DNA of 64,000 nt from an uncultured Crocinitomix sp. (GTDB lineage Bacteria > Bacteroidota > Bacteroidia > Flavobacteriales_D > Crocinitomicaceae): the NCBI GenBank assembly GCA_937136425.1, contig CAKZON010000019.1:62001-126000 (forward strand), read 5' to 3'. How positions within the stretch are numbered: position 1 is the first letter of the stretch; each line of letters opens with the position of its first letter. The position numbers and the translations under genes are program-made. The notes under the pieces were generated by a model. The model was given only the letters and a program-made list of their open reading frames with translations, ran no database searches and had not been told where the DNA came from. This document shows positions 48,570-57,670 of this stretch, one piece after another.

Positions 48570-48944
48570 ATGAATTCAAAAGTTACTTTAGTAGTTAGAA
48601 TCTTATTAGCACTCTTTATTCTGCTTTTTGGAGTCAATAAATTTGCGCATTTTATGCCGTTTCCACCTGTTCCAGGTGACGGAGGAATATTAATGGGTAT
48701 TTATGCCACTTCCGGATTTTTTGGAATAATTGGCGCATTAGAAATTGCTGCAGGGTTAGCATTGCTTGCTGGTAAGTTTATACCAATTGCGCTAACGATT
48801 ATAATTGCAATAATGGTTAATGCGGTTATTTTTCACCTCTTACATGAGCCAGCAACGGTTATGGGATCAATTATTGGTCTTGTTTTAAGCCTAGTGCTTG
48901 TGTTTGGTTATAAAGACAAATTTGGTACTTTTCTTAATGCCTAG
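48570..48944 (+). CDS. DoxX family membrane protein
   Basis: 124 residues with four predicted transmembrane helices (about 5-22, 45-66, 72-90 and 98-116). The opening ILLALFILLFGVNKFAHFMP is typical of DoxX/DoxD-like proteins. DoxX proteins are small inner-membrane proteins tied to thiol or redox stress in several bacteria. They are often regulated together with YceI, and here the divergent YceI gene shares an operator core. The gene is followed by a clear terminator. Confidence 0.88.
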   Translation: MNSKVTLVVRILLALFILLFGVNKFAHFMPFPPVPGDGGILMGIYATSGFFGIIGALEIAAGLALLAGKFIPIALTIIIAIMVNAVIFHLLHEPATVMGSIIGLVLSLVLVFGYKDKFGTFLNA

Positions 48945-48974
48945 TTGGCACTTATAATATTTAGGAATTAGTTG

Positions 48975-49007
48975 AAATCCTCTTTGCATTTGCCAAGAGG
49001 ATTTTTT
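48975..49007 (+). terminator. Terminator after the DoxX gene
   Basis: A 10-bp stem, AAATCCTCTT (48975-48984) with AAGAGGATTT (48995-49004), a ten-base loop, and T tract to 49007. Confidence 0.8.
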
Positions 49008-49024
49008 GTTTGTTTTAAAATAAA

Positions 49025-49081
49025 GCAACCAAAAAGTTGCGCATTAAGATAGGTTTTCTATATTTGCAACCATATAGTTGC
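49025..49081 (+). promoter_or_regulatory. Promoter with two ArsR-type operators
   Basis: Two 16-bp inverted repeats, GCAACCAAAAAGTTGC (49025-49040) and GCAACCATATAGTTGC (49066-49081), have centres 41 bases apart (about four helix turns). Between them lies a Bacteroidota-type promoter: GTTG (49036-49039), 19 bases, TATATTTG (49059-49066). The first repeat covers the -33 box and the second abuts the -7 box, ideal for autorepression by the ArsR protein encoded at 49524. Confidence 0.7.
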
Positions 49082-49105
49082 GTATAAAAACAAAAAATTA
49101 AAAAG

Positions 49106-49531
49106 ATGAATGACAAAATTGTAAAAGAACATCAGTTTAGACATCCAATTTCTAAAATCTGGAATGCGATTACTTTAGAAGAGGAAATTTCTACTTGGTT
49201 TATACCTGCAGATTTTAAAGCCGAGCAAGGTTATAAGTATACCTTTAAGCATGAGGCAGAGGATCAATGTACAACAATTAATGGAGAAATATTAAAAGTA
49301 AATCCAACTACAGAATTGGTGTACACATGGGTAGTAGAAGGAACAGATATTGTTACAACAGTTAGTTGGAAGTTAGAAGAGAATGAAACAGGAACATTTC
49401 TTATTTTAGAGCACTCAGGAATTAGCAATTTCCCTGGAGAATCTGCAGTAGCTATGTTTAATAGCTTTAGTGGAGGATGGGATAGATGCATCACTGATTT
49501 AGATAAACATTTAACTGCAATTAATGTCTAA
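49106..49531 (+). CDS. SRPBCC / AHSA1-like protein
   Basis: 141 residues. Start-domain-like fold of the AHSA1 group: FRHPISKIWNAITLEEEIST, then WFIPADFKAEQGYKYTFKHE and WKLEENETGTFLILEHSG, with the usual helix GWDRCITDLDKHL at the end. The family binds small hydrophobic ligands or acts on protein folding; the ligand here is unknown. Its end overlaps the start of an ArsR regulator gene by eight bases. This SRPBCC-ArsR pair is common and typically self-regulated. The promoter carries two matching operators. Confidence 0.9.
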   Translation: MNDKIVKEHQFRHPISKIWNAITLEEEISTWFIPADFKAEQGYKYTFKHEAEDQCTTINGEILKVNPTTELVYTWVVEGTDIVTTVSWKLEENETGTFLILEHSGISNFPGESAVAMFNSFSGGWDRCITDLDKHLTAINV

Positions 49532-49853
49532 AAAATATAGCATTGATAAAATATTTAAGGCTCTGGCAGATGCTAATCGGCGTGAAATTTTTCACTTACT
49601 AGTCGTGGCAACATCTGCCTTGTCCTTAACGCAAATAACCGCCGAGTTTGATATTAGTCGCCAAGGTATTACAAAGCATATTAAACTAATGGAAGATGCT
49701 GGGTTAATTCAAACGCACAATAAAGGCCGTGAACGTTTTTGCGAGGTTGATCCAACTCCATTAAATGAAATTAAAGATTGGTTAGCCGTTTATGACAAGT
49801 TTTGGGATGATAAGCTCAAAAGTTTGGGCGATTTTTTGGATAAGAAAGCCTAG
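49524..49853 (+). CDS. ArsR-family transcriptional regulator
   Basis: 109 residues. The winged helix is clear: FKALADANRREIFHLLVVAT, then LTQITAEFDISRQGITKHIK and the wing GLIQTHNKGRERFCEVD. There are no Cys clusters for metal sensing, so it is of the SdpR type rather than a metal sensor. It is encoded after and overlapping its SRPBCC partner. The two GCAAC-N6-GTTGC sites upstream of the operon are its likely operators. Its TAG stop shares the CTAG at 49850-49853 with the stop of the convergent CotH gene. Confidence 0.92.
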   Translation: MSKKYSIDKIFKALADANRREIFHLLVVATSALSLTQITAEFDISRQGITKHIKLMEDAGLIQTHNKGRERFCEVDPTPLNEIKDWLAVYDKFWDDKLKSLGDFLDKKA

Positions 49854-52105
49854 TCTACCATCAACTTGAAAAAACGCCCTTGTGTATCTGTAATGATATA
49901 CAAGCCAGCTACGAGGTTTGAAATATCTAATTCAACATTTGTTTGATCTGCAATTGCTTGCTCAAGCATCAAACGCCCAGTTACGCTATAAAGTCTAATA
50001 ACAGTTGTTTGTGCCATATTATAATTAACTGTCACTTGATGTTGGGCTGGGTTAGGATAGGCAGATAAAATTGGAATTTCTTTAACTTCTTCTTCAAGTC
50101 CTACTGGCGCAGTGTTTTCCGCATTAAAAGTAGGGTAGAGGTAATCAAATGCACCAATTCCATTTTCAAATCTACCGTAAGTAATGTCTTCATATTGTTC
50201 AGCAAAATCAACTTGATCTAACAATTGTTCATCAGCATCACTTAGAGAAATAACCTCTCCGCCAGCAGATAACCTAAAGTTGGTATGTAAATCAGTCGCA
50301 TCTACTGTGTCCCTGTCTGCCCACAGAATAATATATTCTCCAGGTGCAATTGAAACAGCAGGAAATGTCCATTTGCTCATATCGCCCGCATCATCTGATA
50401 AATGATATCCCTCTAAATCAATTGTCTCGTCAGAATTGTTGTATAATTCAATCCAATCGTCATAGTCTCCGTCTTCATCAGCTGCAATGGTTGCGTTATT
50501 GGCCGATAATTCGTTAATCACAAGTCCTTTTCTAGGAACTAAGGTATAGTATTCATAAGCTGCACGTAAGGGGGAGAATTTTCCAGCTTGCGGATTTTCT
50601 GCATAAATGTAATATTCTAAATCTGTCGCTAAAATTGGAATCTCTACACCATAAACGCCATCACCTGCGCTGCCATCACCATGGGCACCATCATCATACA
50701 TGGTTTGTGTCAAAAAATAATCAAACTCATTGTAACGATAATTAAACTGCACTAAATTAGCATCTGTTATGCTAGTTGTGAAAGTTGCCACAGTGTATGG
50801 TGCAGGCTCAGCAGGAGAAACTGTTATTGGGTTGATTGTTGGTTGCGTGTATCCAAATTCTGTCAATCCATTTAAATAAGGTTCTCTTGCGTCCATTAAT
50901 TCTTCCAATCCTGGTCTTAAATCAAACCAAAATCCAACATTGTCATAAAGGTTAGTGTTAAAATCATCAAAAGGATAATGAGAATATGGTTCTGTTTCTA
51001 CAAATGGAGAAATTAGATCATGCATAGCTTCTGCACGGTTTAAATAATGATTATTGCTAATTGTCTCGGCAACAATTGTTTTATAATGTGCGACATACAT
51101 TCTTCTGTATTTTGGGTTAGAAAGCAATTGTGCAATTAGTGGTCGAAAATCTACGGCATCATCATGTAAAAAGGGATCTTGTGTTGCTAGAGCATCAAAG
51201 CCAAGGGGCAATAAATTGGTTCCATCCCAAAGTAAACCACCAAACGACATGTTAACATCCCAAATTACAATGCTCCATTTGCCATTGTCCATTTTATAAA
51301 CATAAAAGTTATGTCCAAATGCAGTGTACCCATCATTGTGAACATAGGCACTACTTACTGCCAAAAACCACAAAGCTCTGTCAACATCTAAATAATCGCC
51401 CACAGTTGCCGGTTCATGTTCTAGTTGATAGGTTAAATCTTGCAAGGCTTCATAACCATAATCTGATTTCATGTCATATAGCAATTCATAATCTACTGAG
51501 TCTGGATGATAGGCAAGGTTAGAATTGTCTCCGTAAATATCAAAGGTTTCAGGATCGCATTTGAAAAATGGATTGTTACTAGATCCGTAATGTTTACTTA
51601 AAAACTCATTGTCTACAGATTCTGTATTGGTATAGATTCCTCTATATTCATCATTAATATAAAGCGCTACAAAACTTGCACGTGGTCCATCCATGTATAA
51701 ATTTGCCAATTCGTAAGTTAATGCTTCTCGAACCATACTAGGGTCAGTAAAGCAATTCGCTAATTTAATTTTGTCTTTTCCTTGATATTCTTGACCTGAT
51801 ATGACATAGTTAAGATCAATATTGAATGGGTTTTTATTGCTTGTGGTATCCATTGAACTATTCCCTTTGTAGCGCACGCCGCAACTGTCAAGTTCTGTTC
51901 CGTTAATAATTACATCTGCTAATATCCTACCAGTTCCGCTTCCAGTTCCTGCGCCATCACTAGCTAGTGAATCTAGAATATGATCCCAATTTTCATCAAA
52001 AAATGTAATTTCAACCTTATGTACTACGTCAACATTAAAAAAGCTTTGAGCATTAATATAATAGGTGCTAAAAAGAAGTAGGGTTGAGGTAAATAGTAGT
52101 TTCAT
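49850..52105 (-). CDS. Secreted CotH-kinase / lamin-tail protein with T9SS type A sorting domain
   Basis: 751 residues with a signal peptide (LLFSTYYINAQ). A CotH kinase-like domain covers about residues 30-400 (VRYKGNSSMDTTSNKNPFNI, ALYINDEYRGIYTNTESVD, WSIVIWDVNMSFGG). A beta domain follows, then a lamin-tail domain at about 530-640 (LVINELSANNATIAADED, then DWIELYNNSDETIDLEGYHL). The last about 75 residues are a type A sorting domain (PILSAYPNPAQHQVTVNYNM). CotH proteins can phosphorylate proteins, but activity here is unproven. It should be extracellular. Its 3' end overlaps the convergent ArsR gene by four bases. The 141-base gap to the upstream subtilase gene (52106-52246) has no supported feature. 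Confidence 0.9.
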   Translation of the reverse strand: MKLLFTSTLLLFSTYYINAQSFFNVDVVHKVEITFFDENWDHILDSLASDGAGTGSGTGRILADVIINGTELDSCGVRYKGNSSMDTTSNKNPFNIDLNYVISGQEYQGKDKIKLANCFTDPSMVREALTYELANLYMDGPRASFVALYINDEYRGIYTNTESVDNEFLSKHYGSSNNPFFKCDPETFDIYGDNSNLAYHPDSVDYELLYDMKSDYGYEALQDLTYQLEHEPATVGDYLDVDRALWFLAVSSAYVHNDGYTAFGHNFYVYKMDNGKWSIVIWDVNMSFGGLLWDGTNLLPLGFDALATQDPFLHDDAVDFRPLIAQLLSNPKYRRMYVAHYKTIVAETISNNHYLNRAEAMHDLISPFVETEPYSHYPFDDFNTNLYDNVGFWFDLRPGLEELMDAREPYLNGLTEFGYTQPTINPITVSPAEPAPYTVATFTTSITDANLVQFNYRYNEFDYFLTQTMYDDGAHGDGSAGDGVYGVEIPILATDLEYYIYAENPQAGKFSPLRAAYEYYTLVPRKGLVINELSANNATIAADEDGDYDDWIELYNNSDETIDLEGYHLSDDAGDMSKWTFPAVSIAPGEYIILWADRDTVDATDLHTNFRLSAGGEVISLSDADEQLLDQVDFAEQYEDITYGRFENGIGAFDYLYPTFNAENTAPVGLEEEVKEIPILSAYPNPAQHQVTVNYNMAQTTVIRLYSVTGRLMLEQAIADQTNVELDISNLVAGLYIITDTQGRFFKLMVD

Positions 52106-52246
52106 AGGCGGTTGCTTGTTTATGTAAATTTAACAATTTCATAATAAACCACTTAAACTATAGATTATAGCATAGTTTTTAAAGACATTGTTAACACAAT
52201 GTTATGTCGAGAAAAAATGTTTTACCCCTATCGTTGAGAACTGTTG

Positions 52247-54415
52247 CTATTGAACAACAAATTTCACTTGCTCAACTTTACTGTCTTTTATGATGCGTAA
52301 CAGATAAGTTCCTGAACCTAAATTGGAGGTATTAATCGTAGTCGTGTTTTGATATTCACCGCAAAGTTTACCAGATAAATCAAATACTTGAATCTCTGCT
52401 CCTGACAGATCAATGCCAGTAATGTTAAGCATACTAGATGTTGGATTCGGATAAACCTGCCAATCCAGAGGTTTTTTAATTTCCATCCATCCGGTTGTTG
52501 CTAACGCTTTTTTAATAGCTGCATAAGCATTGATTTTTCCCCATCCCCATTTTGTGTCACCGTCCTCAGGTATTTCACCTGTATAAAAATCTTCGCGAGC
52601 AGTTGCAATTACTATCAATTTCACTTGCCATGGCGATAAATATGGGTTTGCTTCTAACATTAAAGCGGCAATTCCTGCTACTGCCGGGCTTGACATTGAG
52701 GTACCGCTAAACCTTGCAAAAGGATAATCACGACCATCAAATGATACTGAAGTGATTTCGGTATAACTATTGTCAGTATAAGAAGATATTGATGATCCAA
52801 CAGAAACGCCGGGTGCAGAGATATCCGGTTTGAGTTCATCATTCATCATTGGGCCAACGCTTGAGAACGTTGCAGGCCCTCCTCCTATTAGTGTTCCACC
52901 ACCAGTTAAATAACTAGCAGAAAATGCTGCAACCGTAATTGCCGTATTCGAACAAGCAGGTGCTCCAATACCATATAAATTATCACCTGCTGTATAATCT
53001 GCTCCAATAGAGCTAAACGGCATTCCCCAGTTTCCTACATCTGTGGTTAATTCTGTTACATTCCAATAATGTACTGTTCCAGAAGATGCAGCTGATTTTA
53101 ATATGATTTTATATCCTGGTGCACTTTTTTTAATGCGTAATCGCATTTGTGGTCGATCATTTGTAGGATAAGCTGCATCCATTGATAGGTTGTAAAAAAT
53201 GGTATCAGTTGTTGCTGGAACAACTAAAAATGAATCTACATATGTATCAGTAGTTAATGTGTTATACCACGGGGTTTCAACTTGTAAAATATTACTACCG
53301 TTTAACACACGAAAACCTCCTAAAAATGATTCGTCTTCTTCTCCCCAAGCATGAATACTTTGCCCCCATAAATTAGGTGTAGCACCTGTGTAAAACATGA
53401 TGCGTGATTGTAAAGTGTCACCTGTAAATTCTTTTTTAATGTGAAAATCTACACTTCCATTATTTCCTCCTGAGGTAACAAAAAGAACTCCCATTTCTGA
53501 ATAATTATCTAAGGCTTGAGAAAGAATTGAAGTACCATCTAAAGCTCCAGTGTGATATAAACCCCAGCTCATGTTAATTACTAAACGTTTGCCTTCATCT
53601 TGTGCTTTTGTGTACATCCACTCCCATGCATCTAATATTGCTCCTTCGTCAACTAAAAATGTTGTAAACAAAAATTGCGATTCGAATGCTACTCCTCTGT
53701 AGATTGTTCCTGCGCCACTTCCGCCTGCAATTCCTGCTACGTGACTTCCGTGTGTGGCAAAAGAATAAATGTTGGCAGTGTCAGCTTGTGCGGCGTCTAA
53801 TGTTGCAGGAGAATTATATTCGGTGCCATAATCGTAATCTGCCGGTGATGGACCTGAGTTTTTAAATTGATCCCAGGCTGCTAAAATTCGAGTATCCTCT
53901 AATAATGTGTCAAAAAACATAGGGTGCGAATAGTCAAAGCCCCAATCGGTTATTCCAATTAATACATCTTTACCAGTAAATGCACTTGGTAAACCTAAAC
54001 CGCGGTGAACACTGTCAACTTTGGTGTCAAATAATACCTTGTTTAAATCAGGTTTAATTTTGCTTGCTACTTGCAATTCCGTTACACCAGAAATTTCATA
54101 TACATTGTCCAATTGGTCTAGCGGAAATTTAAGACTAACGATATTTGAAACACGCGATCCAACCATAATTCCTTGAGCTTCCAAATCAGCAGAATCGAAA
54201 TTGACATCAACTTTAACCAAAAGTGATAGATAGTTGACATGTTTTATTGTATTGATAGGGTATTTCGCCTTTAATGCATCAGAAATACCATTTTTTGAGT
54301 TTTTTACTGCGTTTACGATTGCATCAATGTCCGCTCGGCAATTGTTTGAAACACGCATTTGAGCTGATAAAGAAAGCGTAAAAATAAATGATAGTATAAA
54401 AAGTAATTTTCTCAT
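52247..54415 (-). CDS. Secreted S8 subtilase with T9SS type A sorting domain
   Basis: 722 residues. After the signal peptide and an N-terminal propeptide-like region (about 20-130), the catalytic domain has Asp157 (IGITDWGFDYSHP), His222 (THGSHVAGIAGG) and Ser573 (FSGTSMSSPAVAG), the intact subtilisin triad. A PA-like insertion region lies between His and Ser. The C-terminus is a type A sorting domain (DWQVYPNPTSSMLNIT, then GSGTYLLRI). It should be an extracellular or surface protease of the kind used for protein degradation by marine Bacteroidota. It has the same orientation as the CotH gene but a separate transcript is likely, given the 141-base gap. Confidence 0.93.
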   Translation of the reverse strand: MRKLLFILSFIFTLSLSAQMRVSNNCRADIDAIVNAVKNSKNGISDALKAKYPINTIKHVNYLSLLVKVDVNFDSADLEAQGIMVGSRVSNIVSLKFPLDQLDNVYEISGVTELQVASKIKPDLNKVLFDTKVDSVHRGLGLPSAFTGKDVLIGITDWGFDYSHPMFFDTLLEDTRILAAWDQFKNSGPSPADYDYGTEYNSPATLDAAQADTANIYSFATHGSHVAGIAGGSGAGTIYRGVAFESQFLFTTFLVDEGAILDAWEWMYTKAQDEGKRLVINMSWGLYHTGALDGTSILSQALDNYSEMGVLFVTSGGNNGSVDFHIKKEFTGDTLQSRIMFYTGATPNLWGQSIHAWGEEDESFLGGFRVLNGSNILQVETPWYNTLTTDTYVDSFLVVPATTDTIFYNLSMDAAYPTNDRPQMRLRIKKSAPGYKIILKSAASSGTVHYWNVTELTTDVGNWGMPFSSIGADYTAGDNLYGIGAPACSNTAITVAAFSASYLTGGGTLIGGGPATFSSVGPMMNDELKPDISAPGVSVGSSISSYTDNSYTEITSVSFDGRDYPFARFSGTSMSSPAVAGIAALMLEANPYLSPWQVKLIVIATAREDFYTGEIPEDGDTKWGWGKINAYAAIKKALATTGWMEIKKPLDWQVYPNPTSSMLNITGIDLSGAEIQVFDLSGKLCGEYQNTTTINTSNLGSGTYLLRIIKDSKVEQVKFVVQ

Positions 54416-54724
54416 AATCTATTTAATCTAGGGAATAAAGTTAGGTAAAAAAGCGAAGTTATAAGCGATTAATTTTAGCGTTAAATTTTGTGATAAATTA
54501 TAATCCTTATTTACTTTAAGAGATCAAAACTCAATTCCAATAAGTAAAAAATCATCAGTTTGTTCTTACTTGTCATTTCCATTTTTCAATAGCCATTTTG
54601 AGCAGGTTGTGCTACATTTCTATGTTTTTGTGTTGATTTTGAGAAAGCAGTTTAGTGAACAAGCTTACAAAACTATTCATCAATAAGTTATTATATTTAC
54701 GTCTACTATCTTAGAAGCAAATAA
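54416..54724. other. 309-base gap between divergent genes
   Basis: No gene. It must contain the start regions of the subtilase gene (minus) and the hybrid regulator gene (plus). A TTATATTTA segment about 35 bases before the plus ATG resembles the -7 box (TAnnTTTG) but is not an exact match, so I do not call a promoter. Confidence 0.5.
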
Positions 54725-57562
54725 ATGAAAAATAGTGTAGTTTTTTTAGTGATATTTTTTTGTGTTTACTTTAGAGCCTATGCAACAGATAATATTAGTG
54801 AGATTTTTGAAAAAGCGCATCAACTATTAGCTACTAATCCGGATTCTGCAATCTTGCAGGTGGATAATTTAAATGATCAAATTGATTCTTACACCATTAA
54901 AGAGCAAGTTCTTTTTCATCACAAAGCGGCAGGCTTTTTTGGCAGAATTGGAGACTTTAAGCGAGAGTCTAACCATTGGGCGCAGGAGGTGAATTTAACT
55001 ACTGTAGATGCAGATTCAATTCATAAATCTGTGTATAGATTAGGACAGTCTTATTTAAATCAAGGCGAATCCGACTTAGCTACGGAACAATTTGAATTAT
55101 GTCAAAAGTATGCAATTGAAAGGATGGACACCTTTGTGGTTGCTGCTACTTATGATGCATTAGCGTCTGTTATGAGTCAAATTGGAGATCGAGAAGGGGC
55201 AATAGCTTACTATTTAAAATCAATTAGAGTTTTAGAAAAATTAGGAAAAAATTCTGGTTTAGCTCAGGCATACATCAATATGGGAGTTGCATATTTTGAG
55301 TTGGATGATTTAGAAAAGGCTATGGAGTCTCGGAAAAATGGAACGACTTACGCAGAATTAACTGGAAATCCATATCTAATTAATAAGGCGCGGTTAGCAG
55401 TAGCTGGTTCGTATAATAGTTTTGATCAACCAGATTCTGCACTTCATTTGTTATTACCCACAGTTATTTATTTTGAATCGGAAAATAATCTTCGATTTTT
55501 GAATGGAACATATAATGAACTAGGAATCACCTATTCTAATTTAGGTAAGCCCGATAGTGCAATCATGTATTATGAAAAATCCATTGCTTTGTTAAAAGGG
55601 CATGGTTACAGTTTTGCCTTGCCTGGTACGCTAGTGAATTATGGGCATGTATTAAATAAAACAGGAAAATATTCTGAAGCCGTGCAAGCTTGTCAAGAGG
55701 CATTGCCAATAGTTCGTACTCTAAGCTATCCAAGCTTAGAATCTGAAATTTGTGGTTGTTTATATGCCAATTTTAAAGCCGTAAATCAAACTGATAGTGC
55801 ATTACATTATTATGAACTACAGTTAATGCTGGAGGATAGTATTAATAATGTAGAAATTCAAAAATCAATTCTTGAAGAAGAAATGGAATCCTCTTTTTCA
55901 CAAGAAAAGGAAGTGATAATTGCAGATGCTAATGCCGTAATTGCTGAAGAAAAAAGTTTAAGAATGGTTTGGGTGATTGGAGCATTTATTTTACTTGCGG
56001 CACTGGTTATACTTTACCTTGCATTTCGTCAAAAGCAAAAATCAAATGCAATTATTCAACGAGAAAAACATTATTTAGATAATTTGTTACATAACCTGGT
56101 GCATGAGTTCAGAACTCCGCTTACACTTATTAAAGGGCCTACAGAAGAATTGCTCAAAAAAGATAGTGAAAATAAGTTGCTAAAATTGGTAGACAAAAAT
56201 AGTGACCAAATGTTGAGTTTGGTAAACCAAGTGCTTGATTTTGCTAAGATCAAAGCAGGGCGTTTGGAGGTGAAAAATGAAATAACGAATTTGCATTTGT
56301 TTACAAATGACACCATTGCATTATTTGAACCGATTGCGCGTGAGAAAAAAGTGACTTTGAGCAATGATGTCCAAAACAAAAAATCAAGCATAAAAGTAGA
56401 CGGAGATAAACTCTTTAAAATTATTTCTAACCTGTTGACTAATGCAATTAAATATTCGAATGATGGTGCTAAGGTTGTTTTAAAAACAAATGTGATAAAT
56501 GGATTTTTGATTGTTGAAGTGTCTGATACTGGAATCGGAATTTCCACTGTGGATCAAGAAAAAGTATTTGATAAGTTTTATCAGGTAGATGCAACAATTA
56601 CTCGAAAAGGTGAGGGGACAGGGTTAGGATTGGCCTTTGTAAAAGAGTTGGTACAATTAATGAATGGTGAAATTTCATTGACTAGTAAATTGGGACAAGG
56701 AACCAATGTGCAAGTGAAATTACCAGTTAAAATGGTTGAAGATTATACCGAAAGTACAAGTACGTTAGGAGTTGTTCAGGAAGAAATCCAAACGTTAAAG
56801 CGAACCGATACTATTGATACAACTACAAACAAATCAAAAATCTTAGTTGTTGAAGATAATAGTGATTTACAAGACTTTTTAAATCAAATTTTGACTGCAG
56901 AAGGTTATGAGGTGCACAGCGCAATGAATGGATTGCTAGGAGTTGAAAAAGCCTTGGAAATAATTCCAGATTTAGTTATTTCAGACGTCATGATGCCAGA
57001 AATGGACGGTTATCAAGTGGTTCAACAATTAAAAAATAATTTTGCAACGGAACATATTCCAATTGTTATACTAACCGCCAAATCGTCCTTCGATAGTATG
57101 ATTGAAGGGTTAGGGTCTGGAGCAGATGATTACCTTTCTAAGCCATTCAAATCGCAAGAGCTAATTTTACGAGTTACCAATCAAATTAAGCGGCAACAAA
57201 TATTGCAACAAAAATATTTACAACCTGGTGATACTGAAGTTCCGGTAGTTAAACATGCGCTAATTGAAAAAATTGAGGAAATAACAAAGGCCGACCTAAC
57301 GACGCAATTAACTGTTGAAGAATTGGCAGAAAAATGTGCTTTGAGCCGTTCTCAATTGCACCGAAAGGTTAAGTTCGTAACTGGACTTTCTACTACAGGA
57401 TTGTTAACCAAAATTAGGTTGGATTTAGCGCTAGATGATTTGCGAAAAACAGATTTAACAGTATCTGAAATTGCTTATAATTATGGTTATAATGATCCTG
57501 CTCATTTTACCAAACTGTTTAAAAAAGAATTTTCAAAAACTCCTTCGGAAGCTCGTAAATAG
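54725..57562 (+). CDS. Hybrid sensor kinase / response regulator with AraC-type output
   Basis: 945 residues. A signal peptide precedes a periplasmic TPR region (about 60-390) and a transmembrane helix at about 414-435 (VWVIGAFILLAALVILYLAF). The kinase has phospho-acceptor His460 (LVHEFRTPLTLIKG), an N-box (SNLLTNAIKYS) and G-boxes (SDTGIGIS, GEGTGLGLAFV). The receiver at about 700-820 has Asp754 (DLVISDVMMPEMDGY). The C-terminal AraC HTH is at about 840-945 (TVEELAEKCALSRSQLHRKV, then SEIAYNYGYNDPAHFTKLFK). Kinase, receiver and DNA-binding parts are fused as in HTCS regulators of Bacteroidota. Its likely target is the downstream adhesin / PorP operon, preceded by two direct repeats. Confidence 0.93.
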   Translation: MKNSVVFLVIFFCVYFRAYATDNISEIFEKAHQLLATNPDSAILQVDNLNDQIDSYTIKEQVLFHHKAAGFFGRIGDFKRESNHWAQEVNLTTVDADSIHKSVYRLGQSYLNQGESDLATEQFELCQKYAIERMDTFVVAATYDALASVMSQIGDREGAIAYYLKSIRVLEKLGKNSGLAQAYINMGVAYFELDDLEKAMESRKNGTTYAELTGNPYLINKARLAVAGSYNSFDQPDSALHLLLPTVIYFESENNLRFLNGTYNELGITYSNLGKPDSAIMYYEKSIALLKGHGYSFALPGTLVNYGHVLNKTGKYSEAVQACQEALPIVRTLSYPSLESEICGCLYANFKAVNQTDSALHYYELQLMLEDSINNVEIQKSILEEEMESSFSQEKEVIIADANAVIAEEKSLRMVWVIGAFILLAALVILYLAFRQKQKSNAIIQREKHYLDNLLHNLVHEFRTPLTLIKGPTEELLKKDSENKLLKLVDKNSDQMLSLVNQVLDFAKIKAGRLEVKNEITNLHLFTNDTIALFEPIAREKKVTLSNDVQNKKSSIKVDGDKLFKIISNLLTNAIKYSNDGAKVVLKTNVINGFLIVEVSDTGIGISTVDQEKVFDKFYQVDATITRKGEGTGLGLAFVKELVQLMNGEISLTSKLGQGTNVQVKLPVKMVEDYTESTSTLGVVQEEIQTLKRTDTIDTTTNKSKILVVEDNSDLQDFLNQILTAEGYEVHSAMNGLLGVEKALEIIPDLVISDVMMPEMDGYQVVQQLKNNFATEHIPIVILTAKSSFDSMIEGLGSGADDYLSKPFKSQELILRVTNQIKRQQILQQKYLQPGDTEVPVVKHALIEKIEEITKADLTTQLTVEELAEKCALSRSQLHRKVKFVTGLSTTGLLTKIRLDLALDDLRKTDLTVSEIAYNYGYNDPAHFTKLFKKEFSKTPSEARK

Positions 57563-57578
57563 GGCGTTTTCACCGTCT

Positions 57579-57616
57579 TTGCAACATAAGTACAAGTAAT
57601 TGCAACGTATGTGCAA
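57579..57616 (+). promoter_or_regulatory. Two 17-bp direct repeats, candidate regulator sites
   Basis: TTGCAACATAAGTACAA (57579-57595) and TTGCAACGTATGTGCAA (57600-57616) match at 14 of 17 positions and are spaced 21 bases apart, two helix turns. They lie 55 bases upstream of the PKD/HYR adhesin ATG and just after the hybrid regulator gene. The spacing fits binding of an AraC-type dimer. Confidence 0.6.
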
Positions 57617-57670
57617 TAGCTGAAAAAACCATTCTGTCTAATTTTGTTCTGCTACTAAAAAAGAACCGAA

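Noticed and set aside
52205..52231. ATAGGGG on the minus strand upstream of the CotH gene, possible fourth ECF promoter
   Set aside because: At the right distance the second box is CGACA instead of GTGTC, and it is 100 bases from the start codon.
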